A stretch of DNA of 35,862 nt, taken from G963677915 sp963677915. GTDB lineage: Bacteria > Bacillota > Clostridia > Lachnospirales > Vallitaleaceae. The notes beneath the pieces were generated by a model. That model worked only from the letters and a program-made list of their open reading frames with translations. It made no database searches and was not told where the DNA came from. A program made the translations under genes and the position numbers. Of this stretch, positions 8,871 to 16,892 are shown piece after piece. The stretch's first letter is position 1, and every line of letters starts with the position of its first letter. The stretch lies in the NCBI GenBank assembly GCA_963677915.2, contig CAXXGE010000044.1:1-35862 (forward strand), in the 5' to 3' direction.

Positions 8871-11800
8871 CTAACTCTCCTTCAATGCTTTTACATCCTG
8901 TAATATATTCTTAACATTACTCAGAACCTGCTTGTCATCCTTGACCGTCAATATGAAAACCGGCATCTCCGATACCTTGAACTGCAGATATGGGCTGTGC
9001 TTTGCAATCAGTTCCGGAATACCGGCCGGATTCAGCGGCGCGTCCTGCTTGATTTCAAACCGCACTTTGCCTTGTTTCTCCTCTACCGAGAGCATGCCCA
9101 TTTCGTGTGCAAGGCTCTTGATAAAAGCGATTTCCACCAGGTTGGTCACTGGTTTCGGCAGGTCACCGTAGCGGTCGACCAGCTCGTCCTGGATGTCCAT
9201 GTAATCCTCTTGCGAAGCTATCGCAGCAATCTTCTTGTAGCTTTCAATCTTGAGTACTTCATTATCAATATAGCTGTCAGGAATATAGGCATCCACATTG
9301 AAATCAACTGCCGTCTCGAATGCCTCTTCCACTGTTTCGCTTCCCAGACTTTTGATGGCTGAAGCCAGCATCTTGCTGTATAGATCATATCCGACCGCAT
9401 CCATATGCCCATGCTGCCTTGCACCGAGCAGATTCCCGGCGCCGCGTATTTCCAGATCGCGCATTGCAATCTTGAAGCCGGCACCGAATTCAGTGAACTC
9501 CTTGATTGCCTTCAGTCTTTTTTCCGCCACTTCCTGCAGGATCTTGTCCCGCTTGTACATCAGGTACGCATAGGCGACCCGGTTGGATCTGCCTACCCTT
9601 CCCCGGAGCTGATACAGCTGCGAGAGCCCCATATGGTCCGCATCCTGTATGATCATCGTGTTGGTGTTCGGAATGTCCAGTCCGGTTTCGATGATGGTCG
9701 TGGCAACAAGGATATCCACCTCTCCATTGATGAAGTCAAACATGACGTTCTCAAGTTCCCTTTCGCTCATCTGTCCGTGCGCATAGGCGACGATGGCCTC
9801 CGGCACCAGGGCACTTATCTTGGCAGCCACCTCGGCAATGTTCCTGACTCTGTTGTAAACATAGTAAACCTGTCCGTCTCTGCCGAGTTCCCGGTAGATC
9901 GCGTCTTTGATGACTTCGTCGTTCTGTTCCAGTACGTAGGTCTGGATGGGGTGTCTTTCCTCCGGCGGCTCCTCGAGAACACTCATGCTCCTGATACCGA
10001 TCAGGCTCATGTGCAGCGTTCTTGGTATAGGCGTCGCAGTCAGCGTCAAGACATCGATATTTTCTTTCAGCCCCTTGATCTTCTCCTTGTGCTTGACGCC
10101 AAACCTTTGTTCCTCATCGATGATCAGCAGACCCAGGTCCTTGAAATGCATGTCCTTGGAAAGCAGCCTGTGGGTACCGATGATGATGTCCACTTTTCCC
10201 TTGTTGGTACCCTCGATAACTGTCTTCTGCTCCTTGGGGGTCCTGAATCTGGACAGCACCTCGATGTTGACCGGAAAGTCCTTCATGCGCTGCGCGAAGT
10301 TGTTGTACTGCTGCTGTGCAAGAATCGTGGTCGGCACGAGATAGGCTACCTGCTTGCCGTCCTGGACGGCTTTGAAAGCGGCACGGATGGCCACCTCTGT
10401 CTTGCCGTATCCCACATCTCCGCAAATGAGGCGGTCCATAATCTTAGCGCTTTCCATGTCTTTCTTCGTTTCTTCAATGGCGGTCAGCTGGTCATCTGTT
10501 TCCTGGTAAGGGAATACCTCTTCAAACTCGGTCTGCCACAGCGTGTCTTTGCTAAAGGGATAACCCTTGCCTTTCTCTCTCTTGGCATAGAGTTCAACCA
10601 GTTCTTCGGCTATTTCCTCGACCGCGCCTTTGACCCTGGCCTTCGTCTTCTTCCATTCCTGCGTACCAAGCTTGTTCAGCTTCGGCGACTTTCCTTCGGC
10701 GCTTACATATTTCTGCAGCATATCAAGCTGGCTTGTTGCGATGTACAGATTGCCGTTGTCCTTGTATCCGATCTTGATGAAATCCTTGCTTATCCCTTCC
10801 ACTTCAATCGTCTCAATGCCTTTGAAGATACCAACACCATGGTTTTCGTGTACAACGTAGTCTCCAGCCTTGAGGTCGTCGAAACTGCCAATGCCGCCCC
10901 GTCCCTGTTTTCTCTTCTTTGGCTTCCTGCGCTTTCCAACCAGTTCGGTCTCCGTGAGAAGCACCCATTTCACAAGCGGATACTCATAGCCCTTATGCAG
11001 CGAGCCTACTGACACAGCTATATTTCCGGGCGTCAGCGGCGTTTCCATATCTTCATGAACATAGCTGAAAAGTCCTGCATCCTGAAGCATGGCTGACACA
11101 CGTTTGGCCCTTGTTCTGGAAGCACTTAGCAGAAGCATCCTGTAGCCGGCTTTTTTCCAGTGCTCCAAATCCTTGACCAGCATATCGAAACTGTTGTGGT
11201 AAGGCTGAATGGCATGCACTTCAAATTCCATCTTATGTCTGCTGTGAAGCATCGCATCCTTATGCGCGAGTGTATTCAGCATCACCGTCGTCTTGTCTTC
11301 AAGGTTTTTGATGATGTCGCTTAGATCTCTGAACATATCCAGCTGGCCTTTGAACAGCAGTCCTCTTTCAAACCGGTTCATCATACTCTCTTCGAACTCG
11401 GACATTGCATTGGCCAGCCTTTCAGAAAGGCGCTGTGGCTCGTCCAGGTAGACGATCGGACTGTCGAAATAATCCAGTATGCTGACTGTTTCATCGAAAT
11501 AGTAGGACAGGAGTGCCTCTATGCCATTGAAATTTCCTTCATGTTCAACCCGTTCGAGAATAGCGCCTCCATATCTTTCGAGGTTATCGAGCACGTCCTG
11601 AGCACCTGCTTTTTCCAATTGGCTCATCGACGCTTTCATGTCTTTTCCGATGGCAGCCGCCGCCTTGACGATGGCATTCTCATCGATCACCGCTTCTCTC
11701 GCCGGAAATACAACCAGCTGCTCCACTTTTTCAGTCGACCGGTGGGTTTCTCTGTTCACTTTTCTGATGGTATCTATTTCGTCTCCCCAAAGCTCAATCC

Positions 11801-12368
11801 TGTAGGGCTGCTCCTCGGTTAACGGAAAAATGTCGACAATGCCGCCCCGGATTGAAAACTGGCCTCTGCTTTCCACAGAATCCGCGCGTGTGTAGCCCAT
11901 AAAGGAGAGTCTTTCTGAAAATTCCGTTGTCGAAAGGTTGCCGCCGGGTTCGAAAAAAAGTATGTTCCTGAAAATGTCGGACGATGGTACGAGTTTCTCG
12001 AACAGTGTATCAACCGCGAGGACAACGACTGCAGGAGCACCTTCCCAAAGCCGTTTGATGACCCGCATACGTTCCTCGACGATGTCATTGCTGTGTACGT
12101 CCGCACTGTAGAAAATGATGTCTTTTGAAGGGTACAGGAAGACGTCTTCCTCTGAGAAATACTGCATGTCCTCAACAATTTCCCTGGCCATCACATCATT
12201 TCTGGCAATGACGACTTTGTGCTTGTGGTCACTGAGCATCTTAATGAGATGGCATTTCTGTGACTCAATGACACCGGACAGGTTAAGCGGCCATTCATTC
12301 CTGTCCAGTGCTTCCTTGGCCTTGCGGAAGGCTTCCATTTCCTCAAAAGGTTGATACAATGCTTTCAT
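8871..12368 (-). CDS. mfd: Transcription-repair coupling factor Mfd
   Basis: Mfd pushes RNA polymerase stalled at DNA lesions off the template and recruits the UvrA excision machinery. The 1165-residue protein shows the UvrB-like N-terminal module (SVESRGQFSIRGGIVDIFPL near 164-183), the RNAP-interacting CarD-like domain (about 498-570, DYVVHENHGVGIFKG), and a RecG-like translocase with Walker A CGDVGYGKT (about 649-657), DEEQ (751-754), the TATPIPRT motif and the QLRGRVGR motif. The TRCF C-terminal domain completes it. The open frame extends upstream to 12464, but ATG 12368 begins the conserved MKALYQPF start and has GGAG eight bases before it. It heads the mfd-to-ftsH series. Confidence 0.98.
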   Translation of the reverse strand: MKALYQPFEEMEAFRKAKEALDRNEWPLNLSGVIESQKCHLIKMLSDHKHKVVIARNDVMAREIVEDMQYFSEEDVFLYPSKDIIFYSADVHSNDIVEERMRVIKRLWEGAPAVVVLAVDTLFEKLVPSSDIFRNILFFEPGGNLSTTEFSERLSFMGYTRADSVESRGQFSIRGGIVDIFPLTEEQPYRIELWGDEIDTIRKVNRETHRSTEKVEQLVVFPAREAVIDENAIVKAAAAIGKDMKASMSQLEKAGAQDVLDNLERYGGAILERVEHEGNFNGIEALLSYYFDETVSILDYFDSPIVYLDEPQRLSERLANAMSEFEESMMNRFERGLLFKGQLDMFRDLSDIIKNLEDKTTVMLNTLAHKDAMLHSRHKMEFEVHAIQPYHNSFDMLVKDLEHWKKAGYRMLLLSASRTRAKRVSAMLQDAGLFSYVHEDMETPLTPGNIAVSVGSLHKGYEYPLVKWVLLTETELVGKRRKPKKRKQGRGGIGSFDDLKAGDYVVHENHGVGIFKGIETIEVEGISKDFIKIGYKDNGNLYIATSQLDMLQKYVSAEGKSPKLNKLGTQEWKKTKARVKGAVEEIAEELVELYAKREKGKGYPFSKDTLWQTEFEEVFPYQETDDQLTAIEETKKDMESAKIMDRLICGDVGYGKTEVAIRAAFKAVQDGKQVAYLVPTTILAQQQYNNFAQRMKDFPVNIEVLSRFRTPKEQKTVIEGTNKGKVDIIIGTHRLLSKDMHFKDLGLLIIDEEQRFGVKHKEKIKGLKENIDVLTLTATPIPRTLHMSLIGIRSMSVLEEPPEERHPIQTYVLEQNDEVIKDAIYRELGRDGQVYYVYNRVRNIAEVAAKISALVPEAIVAYAHGQMSERELENVMFDFINGEVDILVATTIIETGLDIPNTNTMIIQDADHMGLSQLYQLRGRVGRSNRVAYAYLMYKRDKILQEVAEKRLKAIKEFTEFGAGFKIAMRDLEIRGAGNLLGARQHGHMDAVGYDLYSKMLASAIKSLGSETVEEAFETAVDFNVDAYIPDSYIDNEVLKIESYKKIAAIASQEDYMDIQDELVDRYGDLPKPVTNLVEIAFIKSLAHEMGMLSVEEKQGKVRFEIKQDAPLNPAGIPELIAKHSPYLQFKVSEMPVFILTVKDDKQVLSNVKNILQDVKALKES

Positions 12369-12398
12369 GATACAGCTCCGTTCAAATAATATATGTAC

Positions 12399-12421
12399 AT
12401 TATATCCTACAAAGAGGTCAA
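12399..12421 (-). promoter_or_regulatory. Candidate promoter elements upstream of mfd
   Basis: A perfect -10 box TATAAT lies at 12399-12404 (minus strand), about 30 bases before the mfd start. The nearest good -35-like hexamer, TTGACC (12416-12421), is only 11 bases away, which is too short for a standard sigma-A promoter. Either another weak -35 is used or this is not the real promoter. Position between a hairpin and mfd supports some promoter here. Confidence 0.4.
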
Positions 12422-12444
12422 AACAAAGGGTCTTTGAAATAGAA

Positions 12445-12490
12445 AGGAACTGCAGGATCAGCAAATTTATTTGCTGATCCTGCAGTTCCT
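12445..12490 (-). terminator. Perfect 21-bp inverted repeat, probable terminator of the CBS-domain gene
   Basis: Arms 12445-12465 and 12470-12490 are exactly complementary over 21 bp around a 4-base loop. Read on the minus strand, the hairpin begins 22 bases after the CBS gene stop and is followed by TTTCTATTTC, an interrupted T tract. It probably terminates that gene and insulates mfd. The stem is much longer than the other terminators in this window. Confidence 0.7.
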
Positions 12491-12512
12491 GTTGTGTTCA
12501 TATTCAGGGATA

Positions 12513-12935
12513 TCATATGGCAGTGAGCCTGTTGATGCCCATCTGGTCCATGCAATATCTTATGATATCGTTTCTCTTGATGATGCCGATGAAGGTATTG
12601 TCGTCATCGACTACGGGAACGAATCCCTGGGATGCTGATATGGAAACAAGGGATTCCACATCGGAATCAATGGAAACGGATAGTATATCGCCGTTTCGCC
12701 TGATTTCCTTCAGCGTGATTTTCTTTAAATCTTTCTGTTCGAAAGTGCCCTTCTCCTTCAGGTACCAGAGTATATCACCCTCCGAGATTGTATAGGCGTA
12801 TTTTCCTTTTCTGTTGATTACCGGCACCTGGGAATATCTGTGTCTTTCCATAATTTCCATTGCCTGCAGCAAGTTCATGTCTTTTGTCAATGCAATGACG
12901 TCGCTTTTTGGTGTCAAAAAGAATGCTATGTTCAT
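12513..12935 (-). CDS. Tandem CBS-domain protein
   Basis: The 140-residue protein is made only of two CBS motifs: residues about 8-60 (VIALTKDMNLLQAMEIMERHR, SQVPVINRKGKY, TISEGDILWYL) and about 78-135 (ILSVSIDSDVESLVSIS, GFVPVVDDDNTFIGIIKRNDIIRY). CBS pairs bind adenosine-type nucleotides. Stand-alone pairs of this size in Bacillota include DarB/CbpB, the c-di-AMP-binding regulator of the stringent-response enzyme Rel; that match is inferred from size and general pattern only. AAAGG precedes the ATG. It is flanked by a 95-base promoter-like gap upstream and the long hairpin downstream, so it looks like a single-gene unit. Confidence 0.88.
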   Translation of the reverse strand: MNIAFFLTPKSDVIALTKDMNLLQAMEIMERHRYSQVPVINRKGKYAYTISEGDILWYLKEKGTFEQKDLKKITLKEIRRNGDILSVSIDSDVESLVSISASQGFVPVVDDDNTFIGIIKRNDIIRYCMDQMGINRLTAI

Positions 12936-13030
12936 CGGATACCACCTTTCTCATATCCTACTATAGCATGCTTCTGTGATAATTTCATAACTATTTCATT
13001 AAATCTTTATTAAAGTGCAACATTTTGACG
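12936..13030 (-). promoter_or_regulatory. Intergenic stretch with a candidate -10 box for the CBS gene
   Basis: This AT-rich gap holds TATAGT (12960-12965, minus strand), a good -10 placed 24 bases before the CBS gene start. No close match to TTGACA stands 16-18 bases further upstream; the hexamer at 17 bases is ATGAAA. No hairpin terminator for the upstream prsA-like gene was seen here. Confidence 0.35.
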
Positions 13031-14137
13031 TTATTCGGCAGCTTCAGCCATACCGCTCTTGACGATGACATTTTCAAGTGCCTTGTCATTCATTTCAATG
13101 GTATATCCTGACAGCCACTCGGCATATAACGCATCGAAGGCTTCCTGCTTCTGTACTGCCTTGTAGTTCTCCACCACATACTCCTGGTACTGCTCCAGAG
13201 ATGCAATCTCTTCAGCAGTCGGCATAATGATTTCTTCCAGCAGCAGTATATGGTAGCCGTATGTTGTCTCAACAAGGTCGCTGATTTGACCCGGCTCCAT
13301 GCTGAAGGCGGAATTTTCAAATTCAGGCACCATTTCAGCCCTGCCAAATGTGTATTCACCGCCTGTGTCCTTCGATCCCGGGTCGGCAGAATATACAGAA
13401 ACGAGCTCAATGAATCCTGCTGTTCTTTCATCCGCATCAAGGTTCTCAAGCGCCTTCGCCTTCGCCAGAACTTCTTCAGCCTCTTCAAGGGCGGCTGCCT
13501 GCGCTGCTTCATCCAACGGATTGTTGTTCTCGTCCATAGTAGAGATCAGGATATGTCTGGCACGGACCATCTTGAGATACTCTTCGGGCCCTGATTCCAT
13601 CATTAGCTGGTAGTCACTGTCGGCAGCAAGCTGCTCTTCCAGTCGTGCCTCATCTACTGTGAAATCAGCAAGTGCATTGTCCATGACCAATTCACTTAAT
13701 TTATTGTCGGTATAAAATTTCTCTACTACTTCAAGGGTCAATCCTTTTTGATCAATCACATCGGCTTCCAGTGTATCGAAATAGTCCTTGGCATCCGTTT
13801 GTATGGATGTCTTCGTCTCATCATCGATCACGATGTTGTTTTCAGACGCATAGACGGCTATCACGTTCATCATCTTTGCTGCGTCAACAGCATTTTGCTT
13901 GACGATTTCCTGTACTGTCTGGCCGCCGTATCCATAGTCCCAGATAGCGTCGCCGTAATCCGCATACTGAGCCTCATACATCTGCTCAAGCTGGTACACG
14001 TACATATTCACTTCGGCAACTGATACCTCTGTGTCTTCCACAGTCATGGCCACATCGTCTTCCATTTTGCTTCCACAGCCCGATAGCATAGTAAGCGCCA
14101 TAAGAACCGATATGATCATCATTGCTATTTTCTTCAT
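13031..14137 (-). CDS. prsA: PrsA-type peptidyl-prolyl isomerase lipoprotein
   Basis: The 368-residue protein begins MKKIAMMIISVLMALTMLSGCG, a lipoprotein signal with lipobox LSGC (Cys21). The N-terminal region is SurA_N-like. A more canonical parvulin/PpiC domain than in the other copy follows at about 190-315: VRARHILIST, the SADPGSKDTGGEYTFGRAEMVPEFENSAF block, and YGYHILLLEE. A helical C-terminus ends it. It should fold secreted proteins outside the membrane. The open frame runs to 14203, but ATG 14137 has AAGGAG upstream and starts the signal peptide. It lies just after atpC, separated by a hairpin, so read-through from the atp operon may contribute. Confidence 0.92.
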   Translation of the reverse strand: MKKIAMMIISVLMALTMLSGCGSKMEDDVAMTVEDTEVSVAEVNMYVYQLEQMYEAQYADYGDAIWDYGYGGQTVQEIVKQNAVDAAKMMNVIAVYASENNIVIDDETKTSIQTDAKDYFDTLEADVIDQKGLTLEVVEKFYTDNKLSELVMDNALADFTVDEARLEEQLAADSDYQLMMESGPEEYLKMVRARHILISTMDENNNPLDEAAQAAALEEAEEVLAKAKALENLDADERTAGFIELVSVYSADPGSKDTGGEYTFGRAEMVPEFENSAFSMEPGQISDLVETTYGYHILLLEEIIMPTAEEIASLEQYQEYVVENYKAVQKQEAFDALYAEWLSGYTIEMNDKALENVIVKSGMAEAAE

Positions 14138-14154
14138 ATAAAAATTCTCCTTGC

Positions 14155-14200
14155 TAAACAACCGGATGACGGTCAGGCCGCCATCCGGTAGATGTTGTTT
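14155..14200 (-). terminator. Hairpin between atpC and prsA, probable terminator or attenuator
   Basis: On the minus strand ACCGGATG pairs with CATCCGGT, extended by an outer AAACAA/TTGTTT pairing and inner GC pairs. The 3' flank has only TTGTTT, so termination may be partial. It begins at the last base of the atpC stop codon. Confidence 0.65.
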
Positions 14201-14622
14201 CATTTTGTTTGATGGAACTGTGCAAGCTCGATACGTGCAAGTGCCCTAGCAAGAGCGGCCTCGGCATGCGCCTCGACCTCTTCCTCATGCATCAGCTTCT
14301 CTATGCGCTTCTCGGCCCGCTCGCGGGCAGCCATGGCGCGCTCGACGTCGATTTCGTAGTCCCATTCGGCGGCGTCCGTCAGGACCGTCACCATCTCTTC
14401 CGTGATTTCTGCAAAGCCGTTGTGCAGGACCGCCCGTTTCTCCTGGCCGTCCCCCTCCTTGATGATGGCTGTGCCGCTTGCTATAGTCGTCACGATGGGC
14501 GTATGGTTGTGATACACACCGATATCGCCCTCCGTCGACTTGAAAATGATCATGTCCACCATGGAACTGTAGAATTCCCTGTCCGGTGTCACGACGTGAA
14601 GCTCAAGCTTGTTTTCTGCCAT
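14200..14622 (-). CDS. atpC: ATP synthase F1 subunit epsilon
   Basis: The 140-residue protein has the N-terminal beta-sandwich of epsilon (ELHVVTPDREFYSS, EGDIGVYHNHTPIVT, LHNGFAEITEEMVTVLTDAAE; about 1-87) and a C-terminal helical hairpin rich in Ala, Glu and Arg (about 93-135). Epsilon links the central stalk to the c-ring and its helices can inhibit ATP hydrolysis. It is the last gene of the atp operon, 10 bases after atpD. Length and domain order are normal. Confidence 0.96.
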   Translation of the reverse strand: MAENKLELHVVTPDREFYSSMVDMIIFKSTEGDIGVYHNHTPIVTTIASGTAIIKEGDGQEKRAVLHNGFAEITEEMVTVLTDAAEWDYEIDVERAMAARERAEKRIEKLMHEEEVEAHAEAALARALARIELAQFHQTK

Positions 14623-14632
14623 AGGTCACCAC

Positions 14633-16021
14633 CTAAACGCGTGCCAGGACATCGTCGATGCCGCCAGCCATGAGGAAGGCCCCCTCAGGGATTGCGTCAT
14701 GCTTGCCTTCAAGGATTTCACTGAATCCACGAATGGTTTCGCTAAGCGGTACGTATTTCCCTTCCATGCCTGTGAAGTTCTCCGCAACGAAGAACGGCTG
14801 GGAAAGGAAACGCTGGATCTTCCTGGCTCTTGACACGAGCAGCTTGTCCTCTTCGGAAAGCTCGTCCATACCCAGGATGGCGATGATGTCCTGCAGCTCC
14901 TTGTTCCTCTGAAGGATCGCCTGCACCCCGCGGGCCACCTCGTAATGCTCTTCTCCGACGATCTTCGGATCCAGGATCCTGGATGTGGAGTCGAGCGGGT
15001 CGACGGCAGGGTAGATGCCCAGCTCGACGATGGAACGGGAAAGAACCGTCGTCGCATCCAGATGGGCGAAGGTCGTTGCAGGTGCCGGGTCAGTCAGGTC
15101 ATCGGCAGGCACGTAGACGGCCTGAACCGATGTGATGGAGCCCTTCTTCGTGGAGGTGATACGCTCCTGGAGAAGGCCCATCTCCGTGGCCAGTGTCGGC
15201 TGGTAGCCGACGGCACTCGGTACACGTCCAAGCAGGGCCGATACCTCGGATCCCGCCTGGGTGAAACGGAAGATGTTGTCTATGAACAAAAGAACGTCCC
15301 TTCCGCCTTCATCACGGAAGTACTCCGCCATCGTAAGGCCGGTCAGGCCGACACGCATACGCGCTCCGGGCGGCTCGTTCATCTGTCCGAACACCATTGT
15401 CGTCTTGTCGATAACGCCGGATTCCTGCATCTCGTGGTAGAGGTCGTTCCCTTCACGGGTACGCTCTCCAACGCCTGTGAAGACGGAATAGCCGCCGTGC
15501 TCTGTCGCTATGTTCCGGATCAGCTCCTGGATCAGGACGGTCTTGCCGACACCGGCGCCGCCGAACAGGCCGATCTTGCCGCCTTTCTGGTACGGGCACA
15601 AAAGGTCGACGACCTTGATGCCTGTCTCCAGGATTTCAGCTTCCGTCGCCTGCTCCTCGAACTTCGGAGCCGGACGGTGGATGGACCACGTCGTTTCGGT
15701 CTCAGGCGCTTCCTTCTGGTCGATGACCTGGCCTGTCACACTGAAGATGCGTCCCAGTGTCTTCTCACCAACCGGTACCTTGATCGGACTTCCAGTATCG
15801 ACCGCCTTCATGCCTCTTCTCAAGCCATCCGTGGCACCCATCGAGATGCAGCGGACCACATCGTCTCCAAGGTGCTGGGCGACCTCCAGAATAAGAGGCA
15901 CCTCGTTTTCACGTTCAATGGAAATGGCATTGTACAGGGAAGGGAGCCTGTTTGATTCAAACTGGATATCGAGTACGGCACCGATGATCTGAGTGATTTT
16001 TCCTATATTCTGTTCTGCCAT
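14633..16021 (-). CDS. atpD: ATP synthase F1 subunit beta
   Basis: The catalytic subunit of F1, 462 residues. It shows the P-loop GGAGVGKT (about 153-160), the GERTREG motif with its catalytic glutamate, the Walker B strand DVLLFIDNIFRFTQAG, and the ALLGRVPSAVGYQPTL signature. The VLDIQFE N-terminal beta barrel and the helical C-terminal region with the DELSEEDKLLV (DELSEED) motif are complete. It lies 12 bases after atpG. Nothing unusual is visible. Confidence 0.99.
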   Translation of the reverse strand: MAEQNIGKITQIIGAVLDIQFESNRLPSLYNAISIERENEVPLILEVAQHLGDDVVRCISMGATDGLRRGMKAVDTGSPIKVPVGEKTLGRIFSVTGQVIDQKEAPETETTWSIHRPAPKFEEQATEAEILETGIKVVDLLCPYQKGGKIGLFGGAGVGKTVLIQELIRNIATEHGGYSVFTGVGERTREGNDLYHEMQESGVIDKTTMVFGQMNEPPGARMRVGLTGLTMAEYFRDEGGRDVLLFIDNIFRFTQAGSEVSALLGRVPSAVGYQPTLATEMGLLQERITSTKKGSITSVQAVYVPADDLTDPAPATTFAHLDATTVLSRSIVELGIYPAVDPLDSTSRILDPKIVGEEHYEVARGVQAILQRNKELQDIIAILGMDELSEEDKLLVSRARKIQRFLSQPFFVAENFTGMEGKYVPLSETIRGFSEILEGKHDAIPEGAFLMAGGIDDVLARV

Positions 16022-16033
16022 GGTTTCACTCCT

Positions 16034-16885
16034 TTACTTAAGTGCTTCCGCACCGCCAACGATCTCAGAAAGCTCCTGTGTAATCGATGCCTGACGTGCT
16101 CTATTGTACTGCAGTGTTAACTTGTCTATCATGTCGGATGCATTGCTTGTCGCCGAATCCATGGCCGTCATGCGGGCACCGTGCTCGCTGGCAACGGATT
16201 CCTTGAGCGCACCGAAGATGATGCTGTTTACGTATTGGGGGATGATGATGTCAAGTACCTGATCAGCAGCCGGCTCGTAATCGGTTTTCGCAGCCGGCTC
16301 TTCCTCCTTGAAATCGGACAGATCCATCGGCAGCACCTTGAGCAGCTTCGCCTCCTGGTTCAGTGTCGACTCGAAAGCCGTGTAGGCGACGTAGATATGG
16401 TCGGCCTTGCCTTCCGTATAAAGCTGAAGGACCTTGCTGCCGATCTTCGCGGCATCCCCGTATTCCGGCTCCTCCACCACTTCATCATAGCTCTCGAGAA
16501 GGTTGAACCCGCTGCGTCTTAAGAAATCGCCCGCCTTCTTGCCGACGGCGATGACGTCGGCACTCGCCGGCACGGGTGCACTGGCCGTCACCAGCTTACA
16601 CACGTTGTTGTTGTAGCCGCCTGCAAGTCCCCGGTTGGAACTGATGACGATGTAGACGTTCCTGTCTCCCGTCCTCTCCGTAAGGAAAGGATGGGCAACG
16701 TTGCCGCTCTGGGCCAGCACGGATGCAATCGTCGTGTGCATCTTGTTGAAATACGGACGCGCCTTCTGGGCCCCGGTTTTCGCCTTCTGCAGCTTCGCCG
16801 TGGCCACCAGCTTCATCGCCTTCGTTATCTGCTGTGTGCTTTTTATACTGTTCCGTCTTCGTTTTATATCTCTCATCGAAGCCAT
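16034..16885 (-). CDS. atpG: ATP synthase F1 subunit gamma
   Basis: The rotor shaft of F1, 283 residues. The N-terminal helix (RDIKRRRNSIKSTQQITKAMKLVATAKLQKA) and the C-terminal helix (RMTAMDSATSNASDMIDKLTLQYNRARQASITQELSEIVGGAEAL) that form the coiled-coil axle are both intact, with the Rossmann-like middle domain between (SSNRGLAGGYNNNV). AAGGTG, overlapping the end of atpA, serves as ribosome binding site; the gap to atpA is 7 bases. Confidence 0.98.
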   Translation of the reverse strand: MASMRDIKRRRNSIKSTQQITKAMKLVATAKLQKAKTGAQKARPYFNKMHTTIASVLAQSGNVAHPFLTERTGDRNVYIVISSNRGLAGGYNNNVCKLVTASAPVPASADVIAVGKKAGDFLRRSGFNLLESYDEVVEEPEYGDAAKIGSKVLQLYTEGKADHIYVAYTAFESTLNQEAKLLKVLPMDLSDFKEEEPAAKTDYEPAADQVLDIIIPQYVNSIIFGALKESVASEHGARMTAMDSATSNASDMIDKLTLQYNRARQASITQELSEIVGGAEALK

Positions 16886-16892
16886 CGTATCA

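Noticed and set aside
9405..11012. 535-residue plus-strand frame inside mfd
   Set aside because: It is antisense to the conserved mfd translocase region and has no recognisable domain or ribosome binding site; codon bias of mfd explains the opening.
12399..12421. TTGACC and TATAAT as one standard promoter
   Set aside because: The spacer is only 11 bases, far from the usual 16-18; listed only as candidate elements.
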